DNA from: JADGGV01 sp035715725
GTDB taxonomy: Bacteria; Gemmatimonadota; Gemmatimonadetes; Longimicrobiales; RSA9
Length of the DNA stretch: 64,000 bases
NCBI GenBank assembly: GCA_035715725.1
Contig: DASTKT010000017.1
Coordinates: forward strand, 40,125-104,124
Reading direction: 5' to 3'
The position numbers and the translations under genes were made by a program. Positions 48,910 through 56,723 of the stretch are shown here, in pieces. The notes below the pieces were generated by a model. The model saw nothing but the letters and a program-made list of their open reading frames with translations, ran no database searches and was not told where the DNA came from. Each line of letters starts with the position of its first letter. Position 1 is the first letter of the stretch.

Positions 48910-49651
48910 GCGATCACTCCGCTCCCCGGCCGTTCCCGCCTGTCCGGGCCGATGCGAAGAGACCTCCGGTCGACGACCTCCGCGGCACCCGGCGCCCGTC
49001 ACCTCGGGCCGCCGAGCCGTCCGTCGCGCTGCATGCGCGCTGCATGCGCGCTGCAGAAGCATCCCGAGCCGCCCGAGGCGACCCGAACGAACCTCGTCTC
49101 ACGTCGACCGGCCGGCGGGGATTCCCCCGAGTTCCCTTCAGCACCGGCACGGCATCCAACCGCCCGCAATATCGGCGGCGCACACCGGCCGCGGATGGGC
49201 ACGCCGGCCCAGCAGTTCGATAGGCATTTCGGCCCATATGCCGCGGGTTCCGGCCGTCCATCCTGGTCGCAGGTGCACCAGACCCCCATACCGCAGCGCC
49301 GAGCGGGCACAACGTCCGGCGCCGGGTCAAATTGTCCTCGGCCGGTGCCGGCCCGATCGCGACCGCCATGCGCGAAGCGGTGCCCGCGCCGGCTGCACCC
49401 CGTGCCGCCTCTCCTGCTCGGCCCTGGACGAGCAGCGGTACCGCCGCGAGCGGCACGGCAGCCCGCGGCCACTCCACCGGTCCACCGCGCCGGCTGGCAC
49501 GTTCGTTGTCCCCGGGAACCGGCCTGACGGCATTCCTGCGGCAGGTCGCGACAGCGCATGGGTCGGGACCCGGCGGGAAGAGATCACCCAGCCGCGGCCG
49601 AGGAGACTGTGAAGGAAGCGGCAAAGGCCCGGCGATTCACCGTAGCGTCAC
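48910..49651. other. Divergent control region of the exopolysaccharide operon
   Basis: 742 bp between the dehydratase gene (minus) and luxR (plus). I find no supportable gene. Candidate elements are the tandem repeat at 49025-49056, a GGCAT-N10-ATGCC inverted repeat near 49223-49242, and, on the minus strand, TTGACC (complement near 49324-49329) without a matching -10. A long untranslated leader for the operon is possible. Confidence 0.45.
49025..49056. repeat. 11-bp tandem repeat with GCATGC palindromes
   Basis: CGCGCTGCATG at 49025-49035 and 49036-49046, then a partial third copy to 49056. It lies 116-147 bp upstream of the dehydratase start and could be a binding site or leader structure. 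Confidence 0.75.
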
Positions 49652-50383
49652 ATGATGCCAGCAATGAGTCCGGCCGCATCGACGCGGCGCGCCACGGCAT
49701 GGTCATGCTCGGCAGCCGCGGCGGGGCTTGCCCCTCGAACGAGCGGGACCCCGCGCGCGACGGGCGCGGCGTTCCCGGGCGCGGCGGTCGACGCTTCCGC
49801 GCCGAACTGGGAGGTCGTGCTCCAGGTCCTCGACCTGCTTCAGGATGGGCTGCGGATCTGCGATCCCGACGGAGCCACGCGGCGCGAGAACGGCCGCATG
49901 GTCGAGCTCCTCGACGCGGAGCCGGAGCGCGAACGGGTGGAGGAGGAGATCCAGATCCTCGCCCGCAGCCTGTCGCTGCTCCGACGCAACCGGGGCGAGA
50001 CGGGAAAGTGCCTGCTGGAGCGAACGATCCGGACGGAGCAGACGGAGTACCGGCTCCACGGCGTGGTGTTCACGGAAGGGAGCGCGGCGGAGCAGCCGCT
50101 CCTCGTGATCCTGCAGCCCCGCACGCCCACGCCGATCACCGACGAGGTGCTGCGCCGGCGCGCACGGATGACGGAGCAGGAGATCCGGATCGCGCGTCTC
50201 CTCGCCGAGGGGAAGCGCAACCGGGACATCGCCCGGCAGCTCCGGATCAGCGTCCACACCACGCGGCACCACGTCGAGCACGTGCTCTCGAAGCTGGGTG
50301 TTCGGCGGCGCGCCGAGGTCGGCCCGGTGCTGAACGGGCAGAGTGACGCGCGCCTGGTCCGCGGACCGGCGGACGCCCGCTGA
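49652..50383 (+). CDS. LuxR-type DNA-binding regulator
   Basis: A 243-residue regulator. C-terminal LuxR helix-turn-helix: MTEQEIRIARLLAEGKRNRDIARQL then ISVHTTRHHVEHVLSKLGV (about 175-225). The upstream part has a small PAS-like segment (VLQVLDLLQDGLRICDPDG) and no receiver Asp or autoinducer domain. Start uncertain among ATGs at 49652, 49655 and 49664; the first 45 residues are Ala/Arg-rich and not conserved-looking. Divergent to the exopolysaccharide operon, so it is the natural candidate for its control. Confidence 0.83.
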   Translation: MMPAMSPAASTRRATAWSCSAAAAGLAPRTSGTPRATGAAFPGAAVDASAPNWEVVLQVLDLLQDGLRICDPDGATRRENGRMVELLDAEPERERVEEEIQILARSLSLLRRNRGETGKCLLERTIRTEQTEYRLHGVVFTEGSAAEQPLLVILQPRTPTPITDEVLRRRARMTEQEIRIARLLAEGKRNRDIARQLRISVHTTRHHVEHVLSKLGVRRRAEVGPVLNGQSDARLVRGPADAR

Positions 50384-50450
50384 GCGGTTCGCGCTCGCTC
50401 GGAAACGGCGGGGAACGAGCCGGGCGCGCCGCCGCTCGTCCCGGCCGGGA

Positions 50451-50480
50451 GGACCGCTCGCGGAATTCCGCGTGCGGTCC
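50451..50480. terminator. 30-bp near-perfect palindrome downstream of luxR
   Basis: GGACCGC, T, then the perfect 14-bp palindrome CGCGGAATTCCGCG, T, GCGGTCC: symmetric except for one T/T pair. It lies between convergent genes and overlaps the start of the decayed dehydratase fragment. Confidence 0.5.
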
Positions 50481-50538
50481 GGCAGCGTGCTCGGCTCGGC
50501 GGGGAGCGCCGTGCCGCGGTTCCGGCGCCAGCTCGCGG
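50462..50538 (+). pseudogene. Remnant of a CapD/PglF-type dehydratase gene
   Basis: 77 bp that align with the coding strand of the intact dehydratase gene (the segment encoding DFRVVRFGNVLGSAGSVVPLFRRQLA, quoted in parts: fragment reads EFRV, then VLGSAGSAVPRFRRQLA). I count five base differences and one 3-bp deletion. The fragment is on the plus strand while the parent is on the minus strand about 3 kb away. No homology continues on either side. Frame is retained over this stretch but there is no start, stop or flanking gene body. Confidence 0.8.
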
Positions 50539-50544
50539 AAAGCG

Positions 50545-50575
50545 CCCGGCGGCGGCCGGGCCGGCCGCCGCCGGG
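50545..50575. terminator. 31-bp GC-only perfect palindrome between convergent genes
   Basis: CCCGGCGGCGGCCGG (50545-50559), one G, then its exact complement (50561-50575). Lies 8 bp before the stop of the convergent secreted-protein gene. Very stable hairpin, no T-tract; probably the terminator of both units. The two stop codons are also embedded in a 12-bp inverted repeat (CCGCTGAGCGGT) about 200 bp apart. Confidence 0.65.
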
Positions 50576-50582
50576 ACACCGC

Positions 50583-51722
50583 TCAGCGGCCGCGCTTCCG
50601 CACCTGGTCCAGCACGTGGAAGCCCTGCACGATGCAGCGCGGCGCGGCGACGACGTAGATCGACTTCGCGCCCCGGTCGTCTCCGCTGCCGAAGATCGGG
50701 ATGCCCTCGTACTCGCCGAGCCGGATGAGCGCCTCCGGGCCCAACATCCGACGCGGGCCGAAGGCGACGTAGACCTTGCCACCGAACCGGACCGGCTCCG
50801 CCCCCGTGAGCCACGCCTCGCTCGCCGGATAGCGCAGCGTATCCGGGTACGCCGCCGAAAGCGGGCGGCGCTCGCCCTTCACCACCACCAGCGTGTCACC
50901 GGTCGACGGCCGGAGCAGCGCCGGCACCCAGCGCACCCCGGCGTCCGTGGCCACGCACACCTGGATCGCCCGCTCCGGCGGCGGCGCCGGCTGCGCCAGG
51001 ATGCGCTGCGGCGCCTCGCACGCCAGGCGCACGCCGACGCCGCGCCGGGAATCCACGCTCACCTCGCGCCCCTCGTTCTCCAGCGCCGCGATGACGAGCT
51101 GCGACAGGACCTGCTGGATGTCGAGGAACGCGGCCGGCGGGCTCGCCAGGAAGCTCGCGGAGCGGCCGTCCACGAAGAGGTTGAACGAGCCGACGGCCGC
51201 GCTCAGCCGCGTCGCGGTCTCGTAGCCGGGTCGCCTCGGGTCCATCCGCTCGGCCATCGCGAGCAGGCCCCGGAGCCGCCGCACCAGGTCTCGAGCGGCT
51301 CCCGCGCCGCCCCGCCCCGCGCTGTCGGCGAGCGCGGAGACCAATGCCGCGCTCGCGCTCCCCGCGCGGTCGCCCGCCATCAGCACCTCCAGCAGCTCCC
51401 GCCGCGACGGCGCCGCCAGCGCCGCGGCCAGCGCCGCGCCGTTCCCCCGCGCGGCCAGGTCGGCGCGCAGCGCCTGCTCCTGCTGCTCGGCCGCCGTGCG
51501 CACCCCCCAGGCCACCGGGCAGTCGAACGTCTTCACCGTCCCCGGCTCGAACAGCAGCAGCGACGCGACCGACGGACCCGTCACGTCCGACATCGGCACC
51601 CGCGTCTCGCCGGGGTCCACGTACTGCGCCCGCAGCGCGGGAGAACCGCACAGCAGCAGCGCGGCGCACCCCGCCGCGCCGCCCGCCGCCCGCCGGGCTC
51701 GGCTCGAATGGAATCGATTCAT
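50583..51722 (-). CDS. Hypothetical exported protein
   Basis: A 379-residue protein I do not recognise. Signal peptide (GGAAGCAALLLCGSPALRAQ). Mature part: a short beta segment (MSDVTGPSVASLLLFEPG), a helical Ala/Arg-rich middle (ARDLVRRLRGLLAMAERMDP), and a C-terminal strand-rich part with RWVPALLRPSTGDTLVVVKGERRPL and YVAFGPRRMLGPEALIRLGEYEGIPIF. No catalytic motif. Starts 10 bp after the barrel-like gene and is co-transcribed with it, so probably an envelope protein. Confidence 0.75.
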   Translation of the reverse strand: MNRFHSSRARRAAGGAAGCAALLLCGSPALRAQYVDPGETRVPMSDVTGPSVASLLLFEPGTVKTFDCPVAWGVRTAAEQQEQALRADLAARGNGAALAAALAAPSRRELLEVLMAGDRAGSASAALVSALADSAGRGGAGAARDLVRRLRGLLAMAERMDPRRPGYETATRLSAAVGSFNLFVDGRSASFLASPPAAFLDIQQVLSQLVIAALENEGREVSVDSRRGVGVRLACEAPQRILAQPAPPPERAIQVCVATDAGVRWVPALLRPSTGDTLVVVKGERRPLSAAYPDTLRYPASEAWLTGAEPVRFGGKVYVAFGPRRMLGPEALIRLGEYEGIPIFGSGDDRGAKSIYVVAAPRCIVQGFHVLDQVRKRGR

Positions 51723-51732
51723 GGGTCCCCGC

Positions 51733-52623
51733 CTACCTGAAGATCGCGGTGTAGTCGAACCCGTACGCCGCCCCCAGGATGAAGCGGGGCTTCGTCGTCA
51801 GGTCCGCGAAGCCCGGCGTCACCACCAGCGCGCGATCGCGCAGCGGCAGCACCGATACGCCGGCCACCATGTCCTGACCCGTCCAGTCCGCCACCGCCGC
51901 CACCGCTTCCGTCAGCCGGAGCGCGGCGGCGCCGAAGACGTTCGCCGTCGAGTGGTCCGCCAGGATGTCGTGCTCCGTCCGGAACCGGCCGTTCCCCACG
52001 CCTAGCGACAGCGTCAGCGTGCTCAGCGGCTCGGCCACGGTGGGGCGCAGCCGCACCACCTTGCTCACCACGCCGAACACGCTGTGGCCCGCGTCCGTCG
52101 CTTCGTCCCCGGCCGGCGCGTCGAACTCCTTCCACACCACCCCGTTCTCCCACCCCACCGCCACGCTCGCATCGCCCGGGATCTGCCGATGCAGCTTCAG
52201 GCTGATCCCGCCCCGACAGCAGCTCCGCACCGTCCCGTTCGAGCTGGCCACCACCTCCAGCCCCACGTAGCGCTGCGGATCGCCGAGCCCGGCGCCCACG
52301 ACCGCGACGCCGTCCGCGCGGTTCACCAGCCGCGTCCGGAGCTGGTAGCCCGCGCCGACGAAGCCGTCGCCGAAGCCCGCGCCGAACCCGCTCGGCGTCC
52401 CCAGCGAGATCCCCGGCGCCGCCCGCACGCCCCGCCCCGCGATCTCCATCGTCGGCGGCGCCGGCAGGCGCTGCGCCCGCCGCAGCGAGTCCAGCTCCTG
52501 CCCCGCCGCGGACACCGCCCCGGCCGCCAGCAGGAGCCCGGCCACGACCGGCCCCAGCCGACCGGCCCGGACGAGCGTGGCCCGCCGGTCCGCACCGCCT
52601 CCGAAACGTCTCGAATGCCTCAT
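51733..52623 (-). CDS. Putative outer-membrane beta-barrel protein
   Basis: A 296-residue exported protein with a signal peptide (LLLAAGAVSAAGQ). The mature part alternates hydrophobic and polar residues in strands with Gly turns (TPSGFGAGFGDGFVGAGYQL, GDASVAVGWENGVVW, TLTLSLGVGNGRFR, LVVTPGFADLTTKPRF) and ends GFDYTAIFR, typical of porin-like barrels. No named family recognised. ATG 52623 follows GAGGTG. First gene of a two-gene unit. Confidence 0.75.
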   Translation of the reverse strand: MRHSRRFGGGADRRATLVRAGRLGPVVAGLLLAAGAVSAAGQELDSLRRAQRLPAPPTMEIAGRGVRAAPGISLGTPSGFGAGFGDGFVGAGYQLRTRLVNRADGVAVVGAGLGDPQRYVGLEVVASSNGTVRSCCRGGISLKLHRQIPGDASVAVGWENGVVWKEFDAPAGDEATDAGHSVFGVVSKVVRLRPTVAEPLSTLTLSLGVGNGRFRTEHDILADHSTANVFGAAALRLTEAVAAVADWTGQDMVAGVSVLPLRDRALVVTPGFADLTTKPRFILGAAYGFDYTAIFR

Positions 52624-53203
52624 GATCACCTCGCAGGCTCTCGCGGCCGGCCGCGAACCTCGCCCGGGCCCCTCCAGGACCCGACGGCCCACCGCTGCGG
52701 CGCATCCCGCGTAGCGGGCGACGACGCACGCGCCTGCTCACGAGACCGTCCGCCGCGCCCCGGGGGCGAGCGCCGTGCCGCGCGCCCCCCGCCCCGCCCC
52801 CGCCGCCCCGGAGCCGGCGGACTGTCGAGCCGGCGTCGCGCCCCAGCACCCGGGACCGAGTCGCCGCGCCGGCGTGGTCCCGGTCGCATTGCGTCCCAAG
52901 CCGCGAATACCGCCGTGGCCTTTCTGTCCTTGCCGCTGGCTGGAATTGGAAAGAGATGCCGGATTGCCGCGTGCGCGACGGCATGCCGCGGCCGTGCCGA
53001 CAGCCCCCGCCGACACGCGAGCGCGACCGTTTCGATCGATGAGTGGAAGGGACGGCCGGGAACGCGGACCCGCGCACTCGCCGCACTACAGGAGTGAATT
53101 GTCCGTGGCGCCGGGCGGTCAGCCCGATCGAGCCGCGGCGTCGTGAGGTCGGTCGTGAGCGAAGGGGTTATAGCGCGGTGGGCATACCCGCCATAAACGA
53201 AGT
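52624..53203. other. Gene-free region between the barrel operon and tRNA-Asn
   Basis: 580 bp with no supportable gene. The AT-richer patch GGCTGGAATTGGAAAGAGATG (52938 on; first 20 bases quoted as GGCTGGAATTGGAAAGAGAT) may belong to the barrel-operon promoter. A small hairpin GGTGGG-CATA-CCCGCC lies at 53178-53193. Confidence 0.45.
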
Positions 53204-53228
53204 GCCGCACGGGCTTGACCCATGCGGC
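53204..53228 (-). terminator. Terminator hairpin of tRNA-Asn
   Basis: On the minus strand GCCGCATGGG, loop TCAAG, CCCGTGCGGC: a 10-bp stem with one T-G wobble, followed by ACTTCGTTT. It lies 18 bp beyond the 3' end of the tRNA. Confidence 0.65.
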
Positions 53229-53245
53229 GCTCCATCTTGCCGAAG

Positions 53246-53318
53246 CTCCCGCGGCAGGACTCGAACCTGCGACAAACGGATTAACAGTCCGCTGCTCTAC
53301 CGACTGAGCTACGCGGGA
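53246..53318 (-). tRNA. tRNA-Asn (GTT anticodon)
   Basis: 73-nt tRNA reading 5' TCCCGCGTAGCTCAG ... CTGTTAA ... GGTTCGAGTCC ... CGCGGGA-G. The 7-bp acceptor stem is perfect (53312-53318 with 53247-53253), discriminator G at 53246. D-loop has GGTAGA; anticodon loop CTGTTAA gives GTT, that is Asn; T-arm has GTTCGAGTC. CCA is not encoded. Has its own promoter and terminator. Confidence 0.97.
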
Positions 53319-53334
53319 TCACGTGCAGGCCATA

Positions 53335-53363
53335 AGCCTAACGGAAAAACGGGCTTCGGTCAA
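53335..53363 (-). promoter_or_regulatory. Promoter of tRNA-Asn
   Basis: On the minus strand TTGACC (53363-53358), a 17-bp spacer with a T-run, then TAGGCT (53340-53335), 16 bp before the tRNA 5' end. The -35 overlaps the stop codon of the helicase gene. Confidence 0.55.
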
Positions 53364-55519
53364 CCCCCGACAGCCCCGGATCCGCGCCGCAGCTCGATCG
53401 TCGCGCGCACCTCGAAAGGCCCTCCCTCCCCTCCCGCCGCCCCGGCCCGAACCGCGCGGTCCCCGTCCGAACGGAGCGCCGTCCCCAGTGCTTCGACGAG
53501 CTCCGCCAGCGCGCCGGCGGCGCCGCTTCGCGCCGCCCGAACCACGCGCCGGACCGCCTCCTCCGCGCCGGCGTCGCCATCCTCGCCGAGCCGGCTGAGC
53601 GCTGCCAGCAGCCCGTCGACCCGCCCGCACAGCTCGGGGTCCGCGCGGCCGCGCTCCCGGCCCAGTCCGCGCAGCAGCCGCCGCGCCGCTACGGACGCGG
53701 CGCCAGGCCGGGACGCGCGCTCGCCCGCGAGGCTCTCGCCGGCCCGCAGAACCCCGTCCGCCCGGGCGATCGCCGCGCGCTCCGCCGCCGCCACCCGGCC
53801 GCCGTCCGGCGGGCCCGCTACGGCGTCCTTCCGCAGCGCCGCCGCGATCACCTCCGCGGCCGCCACGTCGTCCTCCTCCACCAGCCCGGTCGCCGGGTCG
53901 TACACCAGCCAGACCCCTCGGCCGCGGCGCTCCCCGGCCACCAGGACCAGCTCCCGCGTCGCGGCGGGATCCAGCACCGCCGCGCGGCACGCGCCGCCCG
54001 CGTGCCGGCGGAGTCGCTCGAGCTCCGGTTCCGACAGCACGCGCGCGGCCAGCCCCCGCAGGCGCTCCTCCGCCTCGAACGGCGCCGCGTCCACTCGCTC
54101 GAGGTCGTCCAGCACCGTCCCGTCCCCGGCCAGGAGCCGCTCCAGCGCGCCGATCGAGTCACCGGCGACGGTGCCGTCGAGCACCGCGTCGTCGCCCGGC
54201 ACCGCCTCCTCGATCGCGCGCAGCTTCCCGCGCAGGCGGCGCAGCAGCCCGAGCAGCTCCTCCAGCCCCCGCTCCGGGACGAAATGGTACGGGAACACGG
54301 TCTCGTGCGGCGAGCCCAGCCGGTCGACCCGCCCCACCCGCTGCACCAGCCGGATCGGGTTCCACGGCAGGTCGTAGCTCACCACGTGCGCCGCGTCCTG
54401 CAGGTTGAGCCCCTCCGAGAGCACGTCCGTCGCGATCAGCAGCTCCACCCGCTCGCGCGCCGGCGGCTCCGGCGCCCCGTTCGCGGCCGGCGCGAAGCGC
54501 TCGACCACCTCCCGGCGCCCGGCCGGCGCCCCGCCCAGCAGCGCGCCTCGCCCGTCCACCAGCCCGACCGCCCCGCGCCGCTCCAGCGCCCGCGCCAGGT
54601 AGCGCGCCGTCTCCCGGAACTCCGTGAACACCACCACCTTGCGCCCGGCCAGCTCGTCCAGCAGCGACCGCAGTGCCTCCAGCTTAGGGTCCGCCGCGCC
54701 GGCCCCCACCCGCAGCCGGCCGAGCAGCCCGCGCAGCGCGCCGAGGTCCGCCCGCGCGTCCGCCTCCAGCCGCGCCCGCTCCGCGCCGGCCGGACACGGG
54801 CTCAGCGCCACCGGCTCGAGCAGGAGTTGGTCGCCGTCCGCGGCCCCCGCGCGAGGCCCGCCGCGGCCCCCCGGCAGCAGCAGGAACCCCCGCCCCAGTG
54901 CGTCCACGAACGATTCCAGGAACCGAACCTGCCGCGCCACGCTCGCCCGGAACGCGACGACGCTCGATTCCAGCCGCTTCAGCAGCGTCAGCCGGACCAG
55001 CTCCGCCGGCGTCTCCCCGGCCCTCGCAGCGAGGCCGTACGCCGCCGGCCGGTACGGCGCCAGCGTGAGCGACGCCAGCACCGATGCCACGTCGCCGAAC
55101 ACCCCGGTTCCCGCCGGATCCATCGAGTACCGCACCGCTCGCGGCCCCGCGCGCCGCGGCAGCCGCACCGCTTCCCCGCCCGGCCACGCCGCGCCGGCGT
55201 AGTGCTCGCGCAGGAACGGGCGCGTCCGCCTCACCATGACGTCCCGCAGCACCGGCAGCACCGGCCGCGCCGCGAGCCCGCCCCGTGCGGCCTCGAACGC
55301 GCCCCGCAGGTCCGGCACGCCGACGTCCCGGAAGCTCCCGTCTCCGGCGAAGAGCCTGAGCTGGAAGTAGAGGTCCGACAACGTGTTGTTCACCGGGGTC
55401 GCGGTCAGCAGCACGACCTCCGCACCACGGCACAGCGCCGCCAGCGAGCGGTAGCGCCGCGTACCCGGATTCCGGAACGCATGCGCCTCGTCCACCACTA
55501 CGAGCACGAGCGCCTCCAC
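53360..55519 (-). pseudogene. SNF2-type helicase, C-terminal fragment (downstream of frameshift)
   Basis: A 719-residue open frame holding the second half of a SNF2/DEAH-type helicase: VVVDEAHAFRNPGTRRYR (motif II), LLTATPVNN (III), KVVVFTEFRETARYL (IV), LLIATDVLSEGLNLQ (V) and VQRVGRVDRLGS (VI), then a long helical C-terminus. It begins in mid-domain, without motif I, which is in the preceding frame. Dropping a single base in the run near 55519-55526 joins both into 1120 residues without a gap (SLSRGPVEALVLVVVDEAH). So this is one gene with an indel, either a real mutation or a sequencing error; expression as a separate polypeptide from GTG 55519 is unlikely to be functional. Confidence 0.85.
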
Positions 55520-56723
55520 CGGGGCCGCGGCTCAGCGAGGTGTGCGAGACCAGCCGGATCGCGCCGCGTCGCCGGTCGGGATCGTCCGGCGTCGTGGCGC
55601 CACCCGCGCCCACGTGGAGCGCGACGCCCAGCTCGCGCGAGAGCCGCCGCAGCGGCCCGGTCCACGTCCGGCGGAGCGCCGCCGGGATCGCGACCAGCAC
55701 GGTCCCGCCCGCCCGCAGGCGCCGCTCGATGAGCGCCAGCGCGACGAACGTCTTTCCGAGGCCGACGGCGTCCGCGACGAGGACGCCTCGCCGCCGCTCG
55801 AGGATCGCCTCGGCGCGCCGTACCGCGTCGCGTTGGAACGCGGCGAGGTCGAAGACGGGCTCCGCCGCGGACACCCGACCAGCCTGACCATCGAACCGCG
55901 AGGCCAGCGCAATGAGCGCCGCCTCGCGCGGGCGGCCCGCGGGATCGGTCTCCGACGCCGAGCCCCGCGGATCGGCCTCCCGCTGCGGATTCTCGCGCGC
56001 GGCCCGTGTTGTTCCGGGATCCGACTCGTCCCCCGCCGTCCGCTCTCCCGCCGCGCCCGCCGGCGGCGGCGCCGCCGCCTCGCGCACCAGCCCCGCGCCC
56101 GCCGCGCCCCGGTACGCCGCCCCGGCGCCCAGCATCTTCTCGATCGCGTCCCGCAGCACCGGCGCCACGTCGTAGCCCCGCCGCCAGAGTTCGAGGAACC
56201 GCCGCCGCAACGCCTCCACGACCTCCGGGTCCGACATCAGGCAGGTGAGCGCGGCGCCGCGCACCGGGAACGGCTTCGCGAAGTAGTGCGCACCCAGCAA
56301 GGCGACGTCGCCCGACTCGTCCTCCGGCGTCCAGCGGACGTCGCGGAGCACCGAGAAATCGGGAGTCCACGCCTCCGAGCCGGCCGCCCGCACCTCCGCC
56401 CGCCCGCTCTCCAGGAAGCGTTGCAGGACGTCGAGCTGCGCGCGGTGGGCGGCGCTGGTCGCGCTCGCCGCGCCCGCCTCCGCGAACGTGTTCGCGTCCA
56501 CCTGCCCGAGCAGGACGCGGCAGCGCTGGAGCCGGGACAGCTCGCGCGGTGTCAGGTCGACCGCGGCCAGCCGCACCCGCGCGATGGCGAAGTCCGCCTC
56601 GCGCGCTCCCGCCAGCGCCGCGCCCAGCAGCGCACGCACGGACGGCCCCGCCCGCTCGTCGAGGAGGATCGGCGCGCCGCGCAGCCGGCGCGCGACCCGC
56701 GCCAGCTCGGCCCCGCCTGTCAT
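55520..56723 (-). pseudogene. PLD-like + SNF2 helicase, N-terminal fragment (upstream of frameshift)
   Basis: First part of the interrupted helicase. ATG 56723 overlaps the methylase stop by 4 bp (ATGA). About residues 1-180 resemble a phospholipase D-like domain placed before helicases (ILLDERAGPSVRALL, FSVLRDVRWTPEDESGDVALLGAHYF, CLMSDPEVVEALRRRFLELW), with an incomplete HKD motif. Then a linker, FDLAAFQRDAVRRAEAIL (Q-motif) and Walker A VADAVGLGKTFVALALIE (near residue 322), motif Ia LVAIPAALRRTW and IRLVSHTSLSRG. Past this the frame drifts into Gly/Arg-rich sequence up to 54684, antisense-like, while the true continuation is in another frame. DNA translocase of a putative restriction or DISARM-like system. 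Confidence 0.85.

Noticed and set aside
54684..55510. Continuation of the helicase N-terminal frame past the frameshift
   Set aside because: Gly/Arg-rich and lacks helicase motifs, which continue in the other frame.
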